NCBI GenBank assembly: GCA_951217055.1
Contig: OX578279.1
Span: 28,670,173 to 28,734,172, forward strand
Direction of reading: 5' to 3'
Source: Gerris lacustris
Taxonomy: Eukaryota > Arthropoda > Insecta > Hemiptera > Gerridae
DNA: 64,000 nt
Below the pieces are notes generated by a model that saw only the letters and a list, made by a program, of their open reading frames with translations, ran no database searches and was not told where the DNA came from. Of this stretch, positions 20,188-31,195 are shown one piece after another. Both the position numbers and the translations under genes were made by a program. Position 1 is the stretch's first letter. Each line of letters starts with the position of its first letter.

Positions 20188-21100
20188 TGTCGACTAGGCA
20201 TCGCGTGGCTTTATCATTGAAGCGAGCGTATTGCAATAAAATACTGAATATTAAGGAATTTATTAATCATTATGAATGTCTTAGTTGATAAGTGGAACAG
20301 GGTAGTGTGGGGTTGAGTGAGGGTACTCGGTACAAAGCTCACCTTCCTAGATAAACCTATATTATAACTACACGCCTATAAGAATCTTAACCACTCGCAG
20401 TATGCCTGTTAAACTTTTATTATAAATGTATCACTTCACTAAACAAAAACTTCTGCTTGTATCAAGTTGAAATTTTACATGCCTCTTTCAATTGTGCTTT
20501 AGACGATGGATATGAAGTTTTATTAAGATCGTTACGTTAGAACGTAGAATATCGGTAAAAACGTTGTTTTCTCTATTTTAAACGTTTAGGTCCGCTTTAA
20601 TAGTTTTAACGATGTATTTATGACTTCATAGCGGTGTCGCTGTTTGCAAGTTTTACTAAAAAATGTTTGTCTCATCGAATATGTTATGATAGAATCTTTT
20701 TCCGTCCTAAAATTTATATTTTACATTAGAAGGTCACGTTTACGCAAGCGTTGCGCGCGAACACTTGGTCGGATCACGCTGTCCAACGAACTTAGACTGA
20801 GCATTAGTTAAAGGAACATTTATACCAAATTTCAACCAAATCGTTTAACTTTTACTTAAGATCGTCGGACACGTAAACATTACTGACAGACAGACAAGAT
20901 GCATAATTCGTTGAATGTAAGAAGCTTGCTGAAGCTCGCTTACGGATAAAGCTTGCGCTTTAGAATTGAAGCGAGCGTAAGCGAGCTTCAACTAACATGC
21001 TGAACTTACACTAGCTGAACGTTACACACAGACAGGCAGACAGACAGACAAGATGCATATTTCGTTGAATGTAAGAAGCTCGCTTACGCTCGCTTCAATT
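20188..21100 (-). mobile_element. Family C repeat, copy 1
   Basis: The left end has GACTAGGCATCGCGTGGCTT then ATTGAAGCGAGCGTA; the right end is the complement of AATTGAAGCGAGCGTAAGC, giving about 15-bp TIRs. Near the right end are a GC-rich core (ACGCAAGCGTTGCGCGCGAA), a tract of GACAGACAGACA and the AAGATGCATA box. The right part is locally duplicated: the TTCGTTGAATGTAAGAAGCT block occurs at 20910 and again at 21061. Copy 2 is at 26794-27543 in the opposite orientation. Confidence 0.82.
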
Positions 21101-21829
21101 ATTTTTTCCGAATGTAATTATTATAGTCTCCAATTATTACAAAAAGTCTATATAACCCGTTTAGGCCTTGTAGACACATACCTGTCTTCGTTTTATTAAA
21201 AGTCCGCCCACTCCAGCTTTAGAACTGACGCTAAAAAGACAATGTATATTTTTTGATCTAAGGGATCTTTCCTTCTTTTAATAACATATTTGCCCAAAAG
21301 AACACCAAGAAGAGTTTTCCATTACCTACACCTACGGTAATGGAAACCATGTGAACGGTCGCATCCGAAGGACCGACCTAATGTGATAAAATCCAATTAC
21401 TTGATGATTCCGTGTCAGTGTTGGTAAACCTACCTTGCAGCATTGACTTTACTCATTTTATCTATATTTTAAATGATCACGTGATTAAGACAAAAAGTAT
21501 TTTCTAGTTTAATTAAAATTTATCTTTATCTTGAAATATTTATGTTTATATAGAATTATCTTGAATAGAATGCAGATTGAGGAGAATCTGGATTAAGTAA
21601 AATACTCGTTTTGTTAATCATAAGTTTCATGTATTTACTGACAAATCTGTTTAATTGTTTACAGCTAAACTGGAATGATCATAGACTCAACCTTGTTAAC
21701 AGTTTTGCCTTGAAACGGAGAAAATCGACCCGGGTGCCTTTCAGTGGACACCCAAAAAAGCATAATCAGCAGGACTAATGCTACTCAGATTCATCAAAAT
21801 GACCAGGTAAGGAAAAGGTACTAATTTTT
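21101..21829. other. Low-repeat spacer with possible exon signals
   Basis: No clear repeat. At 21799-21811 the sequence reads AAAATGACCAG followed by GTAAGG: an ATG in an insect-like Kozak context with a good donor site three codons later. An AG acceptor-like site lies at 21663-21664. This could be a first coding exon with a very short coding part, but no downstream exon was found. Confidence 0.2.
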
Positions 21830-22830
21830 AGGTTTCTGTACAAAGTACAAAAAGAAACCTTATATTACGGTTCTGTCTGTCAGTTGCTTGTTTCAATTTA
21901 TATAAACTACTATGGCTAAAGGTCGACCAAGAAGTCATGAACACGGGAGAAACTGAAAGCTTAGCTTCGTTTAAAGTCGGAACTTCCTAGTATTGCCGAA
22001 GTCAGTACAGTCAGGTGCTAACACAATACCCATTTTTAGTTTGTATGACATGCGCAGTTTTATGTCAAATCTCACGAATATCAACAGGAAGGTTTCCAAT
22101 CTGTTAGGTTTCCTGTTTTGTTTGTTTTTATAGAGTACGAATTATAGTCACAACTTTCCTAAACGATTTTTGTAAGAGCCACAAATCCACGGGATGATGC
22201 AAATGCAAAGGACGCTACAAATAACGGGGTCAGAACAAACCTAATACGTATTTGTTATTATAAAAATGATTGCTCTCAATGACAATTAATCAAAATAATA
22301 TTTGCGAATTTTTAGTTTGTTTTTCCCCATTATATTTTTTTATAAATAAAATAGATTAAGAAAGAAGAAAATCTATTTAGATTTAAAGAATATTATTATG
22401 AATAATCAATCAATAATAATATAAAGATATTATCGTATATTATTAGTGATTTCTTATCAGGTACAGTGTTGCCTGTTGCAAAAAATATAGAAGTTATCAA
22501 AAATGAAATTATTAAAACAAAAGAACAACACTGTGTTTGTTGACAATGGTCTATTTTATTAAAAACTGACTATACATGACACCAAAAAACGACACTAGCG
22601 CACTCCTCAGATTTCCATGACTTCTTGGTCGACCTTTAGGAACATGAAATTCGGCACACAGGTGCATCTCGGCATTTGAGACAACTGGACACATTTTGGA
22701 TTTTTTACACTTAATATTTTAAAGATGGCGGCCAATATGGCGGGCGACTAAAAAAATTGTTTAGTAACTATGACATTTATACATCAATTTAAAGGTCTGT
22801 ACAGAACAGGAATGTACAGAAACAGGCGAT
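21830..22830. mobile_element. Family P element, copy 1
   Basis: Outer ends: GGTTTCTGTACAAAGTAC at the left and the complement of CTGTTTCTGTACATTCC at the right. An inner inverted pair AAAGGTCGACCAAGAAGTCATG (left, 21915-21936) and its complement (22616-22641) supports one element of about 1 kb. The right half holds TTCGGCACACAGGTGCATCT and AAGATGGCGGCCAATATGGC, both repeated in reverse at 43500-43660. It is non-coding. Confidence 0.65.
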
Positions 22831-23111
22831 TATCGCCCCACGTACTTACGTGAAGCGCGCCTTACTTGTTTAATTATAATACGTATTTTTGTTTAATACT
22901 TTGACTTATTGATAGTTTGATTTACTTAGATATTAAGACATGTAGAAGGTATACCATGAGTAATGTCCATATTCCATAACAATAAATTAAATCAACACTA
23001 TAATGCTCGCAACGCTGGCAGAGTTCTGGCGTGCTCCACAATTCCTATTTATTCCATCCCGAACCCTTGGTTTTTTAGGTATGTATATTGTTTTTACTAA
23101 TAGTCCCTCAT

Positions 23112-23283
23112 TCCGCAATAGTTAAGTCTTTTATACTTCGTCCGCTCTTGTCATGCTTGACCCTGCATGAAAATTGTTGGGATATGTTACCTTCGTATTT
23201 AATTTTATTATGGCTGTAAAAAAAAAAATCTGTGGTGGTTTTCCTTTTTATAGAGGTAACTAGGTGTACTAGTTAGGTATATA
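23112..23283 (+). repeat. Family Q dispersed repeat, copy 2
   Basis: TAGTTAAGTCTTTTATACTT to AGAGGTAACTAGG and TAGTTAGGTA, collinear with 16174-16345. Confidence 0.65.
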
Positions 23284-23429
23284 ATGGGGACCATTATCAT
23301 CATCCTTGTCAATCAGTGTCTTCTTCGCATTTCATCATCACCTATCGCGATTTCTATAATTTATCTATCACGATAGTTGTTTCCTATTCGTGAATGATTT
23401 TAATGTATCCCATGCAATAAAGTATGGCC

Positions 23430-23584
23430 CTTCTTTAGACTGTTACTCCCCTTATAAAAACAGAAGTGTGATATTCCTTTGTCCCAAAGTTCATTCGACT
23501 AAACATCCCTTTGTCTTAATAGTTATTTAGTAAAAGTAATTTTTTTCTAAAATAAAAACATAGGGGAATAACAATCTAAAGAAG
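23430..23584. mobile_element. Family E MITE
   Basis: TIR CTTCTTTAGACTGTTACTCC at left; the right end has GAATAACAATCTAAAGAAG. The inside matches the 6262-6416 copy. Confidence 0.92.
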
Positions 23585-23673
23585 TACAGAAAGTGTTTGA
23601 GTTTTTAATCAAATGATGAATCCAAATTGTGTATGATATGGATTCAAAAAATCTTTGTACTAACAACTTGATA

Positions 23674-23826
23674 CTTCTTTAGATTGTTACTCTCCTTTGT
23701 TGCTTTAGAATAAAAATGACTTTGAATAAATAACTATCAAGAAAAAGGGATGTTTAGTTCAATGTACTTTGGGACAAAGGAATATCACACTTCTATTTTG
23801 ATGAGGGGAGTAACAGTCTAAAGAAG
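23674..23826. mobile_element. Family E MITE, inside reversed
   Basis: Same TIRs. The inside block GGGACAAAGGAATATCACAC is on the opposite strand relative to the copy at 23430, so it was inserted in the other direction. Confidence 0.92.
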
Positions 23827-23840
23827 AACATTCCGTACAC

Positions 23841-23960
23841 CTTCTTTAGACTGTTACTCCCCTCTGTTTTTTTACAGTCTAAAGAAGAACATTCCGTACA
23901 CTTTCTTTAGACTGTTACTCTCCTCTGTTTTTTTATAAGGGGAGTAACAATCTAAAGAAG
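23841..23960. mobile_element. Two tandem minimal family E units
   Basis: Units at 23841-23887 and 23902-23960 each consist almost only of the two inverted ends. The linking text GAAGAACATTCCGTACAC is repeated, so this arose by a tandem duplication of about 60 bp covering part of the upstream copy. Confidence 0.88.
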
Positions 23961-24059
23961 TGCCAAAAACTTTAGGTGTAAATATAAATCTTGACAATAG
24001 ATATGATCTGCAGTTGCTCAAATAACGTTAACATACTACCTTAGGAGAGACTGGAGAGA

Positions 24060-24700
24060 GAGCTTTTATCTTTTTCATTGACCGAGCGAAGCGAGATCTC
24101 CGTTTTACTCGACCGTTTGGTATTTCGTCTATGTGTCTGTCTCTCTCTTAATTTTTGTAAATCAACTGTCTTTGCGAGAGAGGCCACAGGCCGACCGAGC
24201 TCTAATGTGGGGCGGGGAGACGCAACTTCATTGTCCGTCGAATGGGGGAGGGGGGGGGGGGATTTACTTTATTTTTACAAAAAAATAATTATACCCCGCC
24301 TCTTGATTATCGGAACAATTTTGAATTGGTTAAAATCCTTAAAAATTGCTTGACCAAACATTGGGTATGGGCATGGGCAGTTTTTAACCACTCCTTAAGG
24401 GTGAAAATCGGTCTTAAAGGGCGAAATAGGGTGTTTTTTTAATTTTTGTTCTGATGGGCGTGTTTGCCGTAGAGACATGCAGTTTTCTGGAAATTGTTAT
24501 AGTCTTTTTTTAAGGAAAAATTCAATCTGACGGGAAATGGGTTTATTTTCAACGGGAAATCGTCTACGATCAAAAAGGGCGTTTTTACGTATAACTTTTG
24601 AAATAATTGAAAAATTCTATTTTTTTTTTCAAAGCTTTTGTAGATCCCGCAGATCGGGCTGAAACTCATATGGTACTTACTACTTTACAGTAGTAAAGTG
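24060..24700 (+). repeat. Family D repeat, inverted diverged copy
   Basis: AACTGTCTTTGCGAGAGAGG and CAGGCCGACCGAGCTC mirror the end of family D at 20116-20158. Further right, TTGCTTGACCAAACATTGGG and GGGTGTTTTTTTAATTTTTG follow in the same order as on the minus strand of 19800-19950. The reading frames here are by-products. Confidence 0.6.
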
Positions 24701-25451
24701 TGGCGCGAAAGAAGAACCTTAAATTTATTACTGTTCCCTGTCGATGAGGGGTATATAGTGTTGTACCTCTGTTTTAGAAATAGTAAAAATAGTTGCTGAC
24801 CGGCCGTTTTTGGTATTGTTGGAAAGCCCTTTAAGAGTACTCTAAAGTTGTATAAAAACATTTTCTACTTTTACACGTTTCAGGTCTTTTTTGTTAAAAT
24901 AACATTTTTTTTGGCTAAATTGTTGTATTTTTTTTAACTTAAGCTCATAACCCGATTTGTTATTTTAACGAGCGAGGTCTACTGTTCACAGAACTACTAG
25001 TATTAATCAACCAACATTTTATGTGAATTAAAAGTAAATAAAGTTGTTTACGTTTAATTGTTGTTAGTTTTATTACAATTATGTTAACCGCGTTCTATCA
25101 TCCCTTTAACTTCTAGGTATTTCATTAATCTTTCCAGCCTTTGAAATTTTCGACCTGGAAAGGGGTTAGTCAATTTGGCGCTCGACCAATTATCTCAAAG
25201 TTAATAACCTCGCTATGAATCGTATAGTATGTATGCCAAGTTTTAATTGATCTTCAGTTTCTGTATATTTTATTTCGAGGAAGTTCGCTTTTGTAATACA
25301 AGTTAACTTTTTGAAAAATAAATAATCTTTTTTATTATAATGTTTGATAACGAGTTTATTAGTAATAAAACTTTTTTATGAATTAAATTAATTAAAGAAT
25401 TTTCTACTTCGTTACGCTCATTCTTTTTTTAAGTAATTCAAAGTCTTTTTT
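24701..25451. other. AT-rich spacer
   Basis: No gene or repeat arms recognised. Confidence 0.5.
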
Positions 25452-25507
25452 AAAGTCTTTTTTGTGTAAAAAAGACTTTAAAGTCTTTTTTGTGTAAAAA
25501 AGACTTT
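25452..25507. repeat. Two tandem 28-bp hairpin units
   Basis: Two exact adjacent copies (25452-25479, 25480-25507). Each has 12-nt arms AAAGTCTTTTTT and AAAAAAGACTTT around a GTGT loop, with a half unit just upstream at 25441-25450. Either strand would form consecutive stem-loops. Confidence 0.95.
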
Positions 25508-26793
25508 AAACTTATAAAAGGTAATTAAATAAATAAATGTAATTAATATAGAACTGATATAAAGTTAATTCAGTAATAATGAAAGATAGCAGTTGTAAGG
25601 TTGCTTTTGCAGGTATTTCCCCTTTAACATTAACTTATACAGTAAAATTAAAGCTTTCAGTAATTAAATTTTAATACAAACCATTATATTTTAAAAATAT
25701 TTTTGTTGTTCACATTAAAGCTTGCTTGTTTTTATACCCACATTTGTTATTGCATCTCACCAATATTTATTTAAATTTATTTTAAACATGCTACATGCAT
25801 TTTTGTTTACATTATATACCGACAGTGAAATCGTTTAGAACTTTTAACTGATAATTAGAACAAACATTCAGTTTTTGACGAGATTTTGGAGGATAACTGA
25901 AGTCGATTTACAAAATATGACAAATTATACTACCAGTGTAACATTTTAATTATACTACTACAGACAATAGTTTCCTGTAATTTAGTAGAATCTAGCTTTT
26001 CCTTCGGAAACCGATAAATATTGTATATATAATATCCTGAACGTCCACATGAATTGAATGCTTTACTACGGTCCTTAATTCACAGTGATTTTTGATTGGT
26101 TGTAAAATAAGAATTCTCTTACGGTTTCTGTTTCTAAAGAAAAATATGAATTCTGAGTGTAGGAATTTATGGAAAAAAATATGTTACACCTGGTTTGGGG
26201 GGTTTGTGAAGAAGTAAATCTTGTTGTTCTTTCGTCTTTTGGGGAGGTGAAGGGTTGAAAGAACCTAATGCATTTTATTTGTTTGGCCTAGGAAAGTAAG
26301 AAGGGGAAGGTTAAGAGACGGTCGGTCTGAGTCTCGTTGCTTCGTATAAGCTTTTCCCTTTACTTTAGCATAATCGATATGGTTTGTAGGCTGTATCTCG
26401 GTACAATCTACCCTCCTAGACCCAACTACCGGGGGAACTAAGGGATCCCCCGGACCGAAGATATACACTATACCTTATTACCTGATACCCTTAACCCTAC
26501 TTGCTAAGCCAGCAATACACTAGAGTTACCCTGGCCACACACAACGCAACCCTAATGACACGTGATTGGAAACAGATGCTAAACGTCATTTCTTTAAAAT
26601 ACCATTAATCTGCAATCATCTACAAGGGTGAAAGTGATTTTTTACAAACGCAAAATGACAACACGTTTACAATTATGTGCATGTGCAGTATAGTGATGTG
26701 TCAATTTTTCCCCCTTCTATTAAATATGTATTTTAAGCAGAATGACATTAATCGTGGCTTATAAAAGAGAGTTTACTTTTTAACAAAATTGTC
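25508..26793. other. AT-rich spacer
   Basis: Nothing recognised. A slightly GC-richer stretch at 26240-26560 has no coding or RNA features that I can identify. Confidence 0.5.
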
Positions 26794-27543
26794 TCTCTTA
26801 TAATTGAAGCGAGCGTAAGCGTGCTTCTTACATTCAACAAACTATGCATCTTGTCTGTCTGTCTGTCTGTCAGTAACGTTCACGCGTGTGACGATAACTT
26901 AAGTAAAAGTTGACCGATTTAGTTGAAATTTGGTATACATGATCCTCTTACTAATACTCAGGCTAAGTTCGTTGGACAGCGTGATCCGTCCAAGAGTTCG
27001 CGCGCAACGCTCGCGTAAACGAGAGGTTCAAAAATTAAATTGGAATTTCAGGACGGGAAAAAATTCTATCATCATCTATTCGATGAGACGAACATTTTTT
27101 TACAAATAACATTTTTTAGTAAAACCAACAGGGACACCGCTATGAATTAATAAATATCGCTAAAACTATTAAAGCGGACCTAAACGTTTAAAATAGAGAA
27201 AACAACCTTTTTACCGATATTTTACGTTCTAAAGTAACGATTTTAATAAAACTTCATAGACACCATCTGATGCACAACTGAAACAGGCATGCAAAATTTC
27301 AATTTGATACATGCAGTAGTTTGTTTGTAGCAAAGAGATACAAATTATAAATATTGAAATGGAGATGTGTGGTTAGAGGAATAGTGAGAATGCGGGGTGG
27401 TTCCCTTACTACTAGCCGCGGCACTACTACCAGACCCATTATCTATCAACTCATCATGATTCACAATAATCTATTTTTTCAATATTCAATACATATTTAT
27501 TACTATGCGCTCGCTTCAATGATAGAGCCACGCGATGCCTAGT
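26794..27543 (+). mobile_element. Family C repeat, copy 2
   Basis: Begins TTATAATTGAAGCGAGCGTA, followed by an AAGATG-flanked (CTGT)n tract. The GC-rich core GTTCGCGCGCAACGCTCGCG is at 26996-27015. The right end is CGCTCGCTTCAATGATAGAG then CCACGCGATGCCTAGTC, the mirror of the left end of copy 1. Confidence 0.85.
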
Positions 27544-29032
27544 CAAACCATGTTGTATTGACACGTGTTTTCTGATAATGTTTAACCCTTCTCAATTCCA
27601 TCTCGGATACCTTACTCAAATCCTTTATCCCTTTGGAATCCTTTATTTCAACTAGCTTTATATCACTTGCGATATCTATTATTCTAAACGGATATATTTT
27701 ATACGTTAACGTATGTATCAGCTAGTTGATTTATCTTCCGTGACTTTTAGGCAACAGTTTAAGATTTTCTATGTATAATAATTAACATTAGAAGTCCAAT
27801 ATGTATTAATCCAAAGAACAAAGATGACTAGATTCCAAACTATAAAATAGGAACTACATCATTAAAAACATGATTTAATTCTTTTGTTTGTTATATAATG
27901 TAATAATTATTCAACGTATTCATTACAAAAACTTCATTTAACAATTGAAATAAAGTTGAACTGAATCTATAGCAACTCTGCTTTGTATAAACTCATTACT
28001 TTTAGGTTTTTAATGTAAGCGCCATGCTGAAAGATATTTATCACCTATTCTTCCCTGCTTCGCTGACTACCTACTTAGCAAGGGTGCGTGACTGAGCTGA
28101 TATGTATTAATTGGTAGATGCATCAGTCACATCCATCAAGACCTAATAAATAGGCCACATTCATCAAGAGCTCTATATAACCTCATCAATATTTTTGCTT
28201 TATGTTTAGCTTTTTCTTTTCTCACACTTAAGCCCATTGAGGGGATCGTTGTATTCGCGAGAAACACTGTCAATATATAAATACTGATAATTCTAGTTCA
28301 ATTAATGGTTAATTAAGATGTGATTAACAATTGACTGGATCGAGTAAATTTGCATACTAGCTAATCCCAATTAACTCCACTCCTGATCTATACAAAAATG
28401 CTCCCACTTACTTTTTTTTTACTTATAAGGACTAAGCTATTGTAAGAGTGTTTTTTCTCCGTATAGTGGATACTTGTTCATCTTTTTAATTTCTGAATAA
28501 ATTAGTTTAAAATCAATGACACTTTTGTATCTTATCCTCTTTCTTCCGGGTCTTGAATCAATAAAAGTACATTTACGTTTATGTCTATGTCAGATGTATG
28601 ACCCATGTTTATGTTAATACCTCATACTTGTTTTAAGAAAGGAAAAACAGCAAAATTTCCTATCCTTCTTTTTTAAACCCTCCCAAAAACCCTTTTTAAC
28701 TTACGCAGAATATGAAATTAGATTTTTCCCTTGCATATCTATCGTCCTCATGTCCCGTGTTACTCCCTTTTTCTTCCGTTCCCGGGAATTCAATTTAGAA
28801 AGTAATTCAGAAACAGAAACGTGAGTAAAAAGAAGAGAATTTTAATTATCTCTTTTATAACTTATGCAGCATGGAGAGGTGAAAGTAACTGAGTCAAATT
28901 AAATACATTATGCATCACAAATATGCTACCATAAATTGTGAAAGAAACATATTTTTTTTAAAAATATTTTGAACATTTTTTTATTTACAGATAGTTTTCC
29001 TGCTCTATATATTTTTACACTAGTTTAATTGA
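27544..29032. other. AT-rich spacer
   Basis: No gene, repeat arms or RNA gene recognised. Confidence 0.5.
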
Positions 29033-29151
29033 AACTTTAAACTAGAGTTTAATAACACCTTGTCGTATTATGATAGGGTGTGAAAGGATGGAATTTTATA
29101 GGTGTGTGGAAAAATAAAAATATACGCTTTAAGCCATATTAATTTTGAAAT

Positions 29152-29180
29152 GTTTCGACCCTTTGTAAGGTCATCTTCAG
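29152..29180 (-). ncRNA. Hammerhead ribozyme-like core, outer element
   Basis: Minus strand reads CTGAAGA, then a GACC/GGTC stem with a TTACAAAG-type loop, then GAAAC. CUGANGA...GAAA is the hammerhead core. The stems outside the core were not resolved by eye. Confidence 0.6.
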
Positions 29181-29241
29181 TCTGTTTATTACTGGAACAA
29201 CCAATTCTTAATTACAAACATTATTAACTTTAATCTTCTGA

Positions 29242-29539
29242 AATTTGGACAAATAGATATGAGAGAGTTAGTGAGATACGGTCTAAAGAAAAAAACTATC
29301 ATTAAATTAAAACAGACATTAATTGTCAATAATGTCAATGTGATAAAACAGGTTTGTTTATATTAATAAAATAAAAAAATTGTAAGTTAAAAGCCCATAT
29401 GTAAGTTACCCTGATGATGTAAATATATTTTACGAAACTAGTTGGTAAAAACTTAGTTTTTTTCTTTAGACCGTATCTCACTAACTCTCTCATATCTACA
29501 CTTTAACGGTTGCTAACTTAAAATTTAATTTGGACAAAT
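29242..29539. mobile_element. Non-autonomous PLE-type element (inner)
   Basis: Flanked by the 13-bp direct repeat AATTTGGACAAAT (29242-29254, 29527-29539). Inverted arms of about 43 bp (GATATGAGAGAGTTAGTGAG onward at 29256; complement ending 29497). The plus-strand copy is longer and carries a hammerhead-like core at 29411-29438. A 29-nt tail (29498-29526) separates its 3' end from the right TSD, much like the 28-nt tail of the large PLE. At about 270 bp it is very small for this class. Confidence 0.75.
29411..29438 (+). ncRNA. Hammerhead ribozyme-like core, inner element
   Basis: CTGATGA, then stem II GTAAA-TATAT-TTTAC, then GAAAC: a well-formed core. The following ACTAGTTGGTAAAAAC could supply stem III. 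The position near the 3' end is as in the autonomous PLE. Confidence 0.75.
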
Positions 29540-29683
29540 TTAATTTGGACTCTTCTCTTCATTTATTATGAATTAATGATTTAGTAATAATAGTAGTAAA
29601 ATGGTATTCAAAATGAATATGGCTTAAAGCGTATATTTTATTTTTTCCGCACACACCAAATTCCATCCTTTCTCAACTTTAAA

Positions 29684-30349
29684 TTTTGCTCGCACAACTC
29701 TTATCTTTTGTGGTAAATTTAAAATTCGTTATTTTTAGAAACGCTAAAAGTCAAATATTAAGTACATTATATCTCTGTTGTTTAATAGGTAACAATAAAT
29801 TAATTTTGTTTTCAATATACTTTATTGCAACCCACCAAGACGTTTGAAGAGGAGATGGCCTAGAGATCTCTTATCTTAAAATATCGCTTTCCCATATATT
29901 ATGTTAAACTTTTATAATAATTAATATAATCCACTTCATCATTATTTTATCATTATTAGTTAATTTGTATTATAATTATTTCACTATATTTACTGCTAAC
30001 GAAATGTAGTCACTGGACTACTTCTTCTTCATGTTTTTCCCGCCACATAACCAGTGTATTATCACTATCACTTATTGCAATTAAAATTTGTAGTTGTGTT
30101 ATCCAATAAAAAATTAAAAAAAAAAAATAAAAAAATAAATAAAAATATACTTTAATTAAAATGATTTACGTTTGAAAACATCCTCCTAAGGCAAAAAAAT
30201 GCATGGGGGCAATTATTAGTGTGGCACATACCTTCTTCGCGTTCTAACATTGTGATCCCTCTAGGAATTTAAATTGTGGTATTTTTTACCATTTTCGATT
30301 CCCAGTGAGGGTTATATTTATTTTAACTCAATATTGAATGTGTTTAGAC
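29684..30349. other. AT-rich spacer
   Basis: An A-rich run at 30116-30150. Nothing else recognised. Confidence 0.5.
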
Positions 30350-30620
30350 GGTTGAAATTAATATGGGGCCATCTGTTGGTTATAGTTATAACCATCTTAA
30401 TTTCTTGAACGTCGGATAAGTACTTGAATACAATTTTAAGCGCATGTGAAAGCAAGCAGTGGACGCATGAAGGTTGAAATGTTAATCTGACAAGTAGTTT
30501 TTAAGATGTGGTGGTTTGCAAAAGTGTTAACTGACCGACCAAAAGACAGACACTATGCCAAAAATGTTCCCTGACATCTAAAATGGATTGCTGTATTTTT
30601 AAAGATTTTTTTAATTCGGA
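30350..30620 (-). repeat. Family N-like dispersed repeat, partial
   Basis: Contains AAGTAGTTTTTAAGATGTGG and GACCGACCAAAAGACAGACA, the reverse of the TCTTAAAAACTGCTTGTCCG/ACCACCGTAT region of 15120-15180, with heavy divergence. Confidence 0.4.
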
Positions 30621-30752
30621 GATATTAAACAATCTCGTTTTTTATAATGACCGTAATATCCGTTACCTTCGGTAAGCTCAATAGAAATAATTAATATAAA
30701 AATGCCATTTTTCAAAACTGGTCTTATTTTCTACGTTTTTTTTTTTTTTTTT

Positions 30753-31195
30753 GGTTTCTGTATTCTTTACCATAGTTGTATCTATGTGCAAAATTTGGGG
30801 AAGATTGAATGACGGCAAGTGGTTCAAAATTGGGGTAATAGGTGTGCGATGAAACTTAAAAAGCAAATAAATTTGACGCCATTTTTTTATATATTTTTTT
30901 TTATTTTGGTTTCTGTATTCTTCACCATAGTTGTTTCTATGTGCAAAATTTGGGGAAGATTGAATCACGGAAAGTGGTTCAAAATTGAGGTAATGGGTGT
31001 GCGATGAAACTTAAAAAGCAAATAAATTTGACGCTATTTTTTTTGTTTTTTTTTTTAAATTTATTTTGGTTTCTGTATTCTTCACCATAGTTGTTTCTAT
31101 GTGCAAAATTTGGGGAAGATTGAATCATGGGAAGTGGTTCAAAATTGGGGAAACGGAAATCTGCGATGAAAGTTACAAAGCAAAGTAATATAAGA
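30753..31195 (+). repeat. Tandem repeat, 155-160-bp unit, about 2.8 copies
   Basis: Units start at GGTTTCTGTATTCTT (30753, 30908, 31068). Each contains ATGTGCAAAATTTGGGGAAG and AAGTGGTTCAAAATTG, then GTGCGATGAAACTTAAAAAG and a T-rich linker. Units 1 and 2 differ by a few substitutions; unit 3 is truncated after GCGATGAAAGTTAC. Confidence 0.93.

Larger units (their letters stand above)
29033..29683. mobile_element. Non-autonomous PLE-type element (outer)
   Basis: Long inverted arms: GAAAGGATGGAATTT...CGCTTTAAGCCATATT at 29083-29140 and its complement at 29617-29674. A 9-bp direct repeat AACTTTAAA flanks the unit (29033-29041, 29675-29683). The left arm continues into a hammerhead-like core on the minus strand (29152-29180). 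A tail of about 40 nt lies between that arm and the left TSD. The layout (inverted partial copy, ribozyme near the 3' end, tail next to the TSD) matches the autonomous PLE at 9.3-12.7 kb, but there is no coding sequence. A second such element is inserted within it. Confidence 0.72.

Noticed and set aside
19259..20288. Several overlapping 70-130 aa frames around 19.3-20.3 kb
   Set aside because: They run through G/C homopolymers and family D repeat sequence, with similar translations on both strands; no domain seen.
24078..24353. 91-aa frame at 24078-24353
   Set aside because: Lies wholly in a family D copy and crosses a poly-G run; no domain features.
25441..25510. CRISPR-like array of short repeats, also considered at 23821-23960
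   Set aside because: Units are directly adjacent without unique spacers, or are MITE termini; the DNA is eukaryotic.
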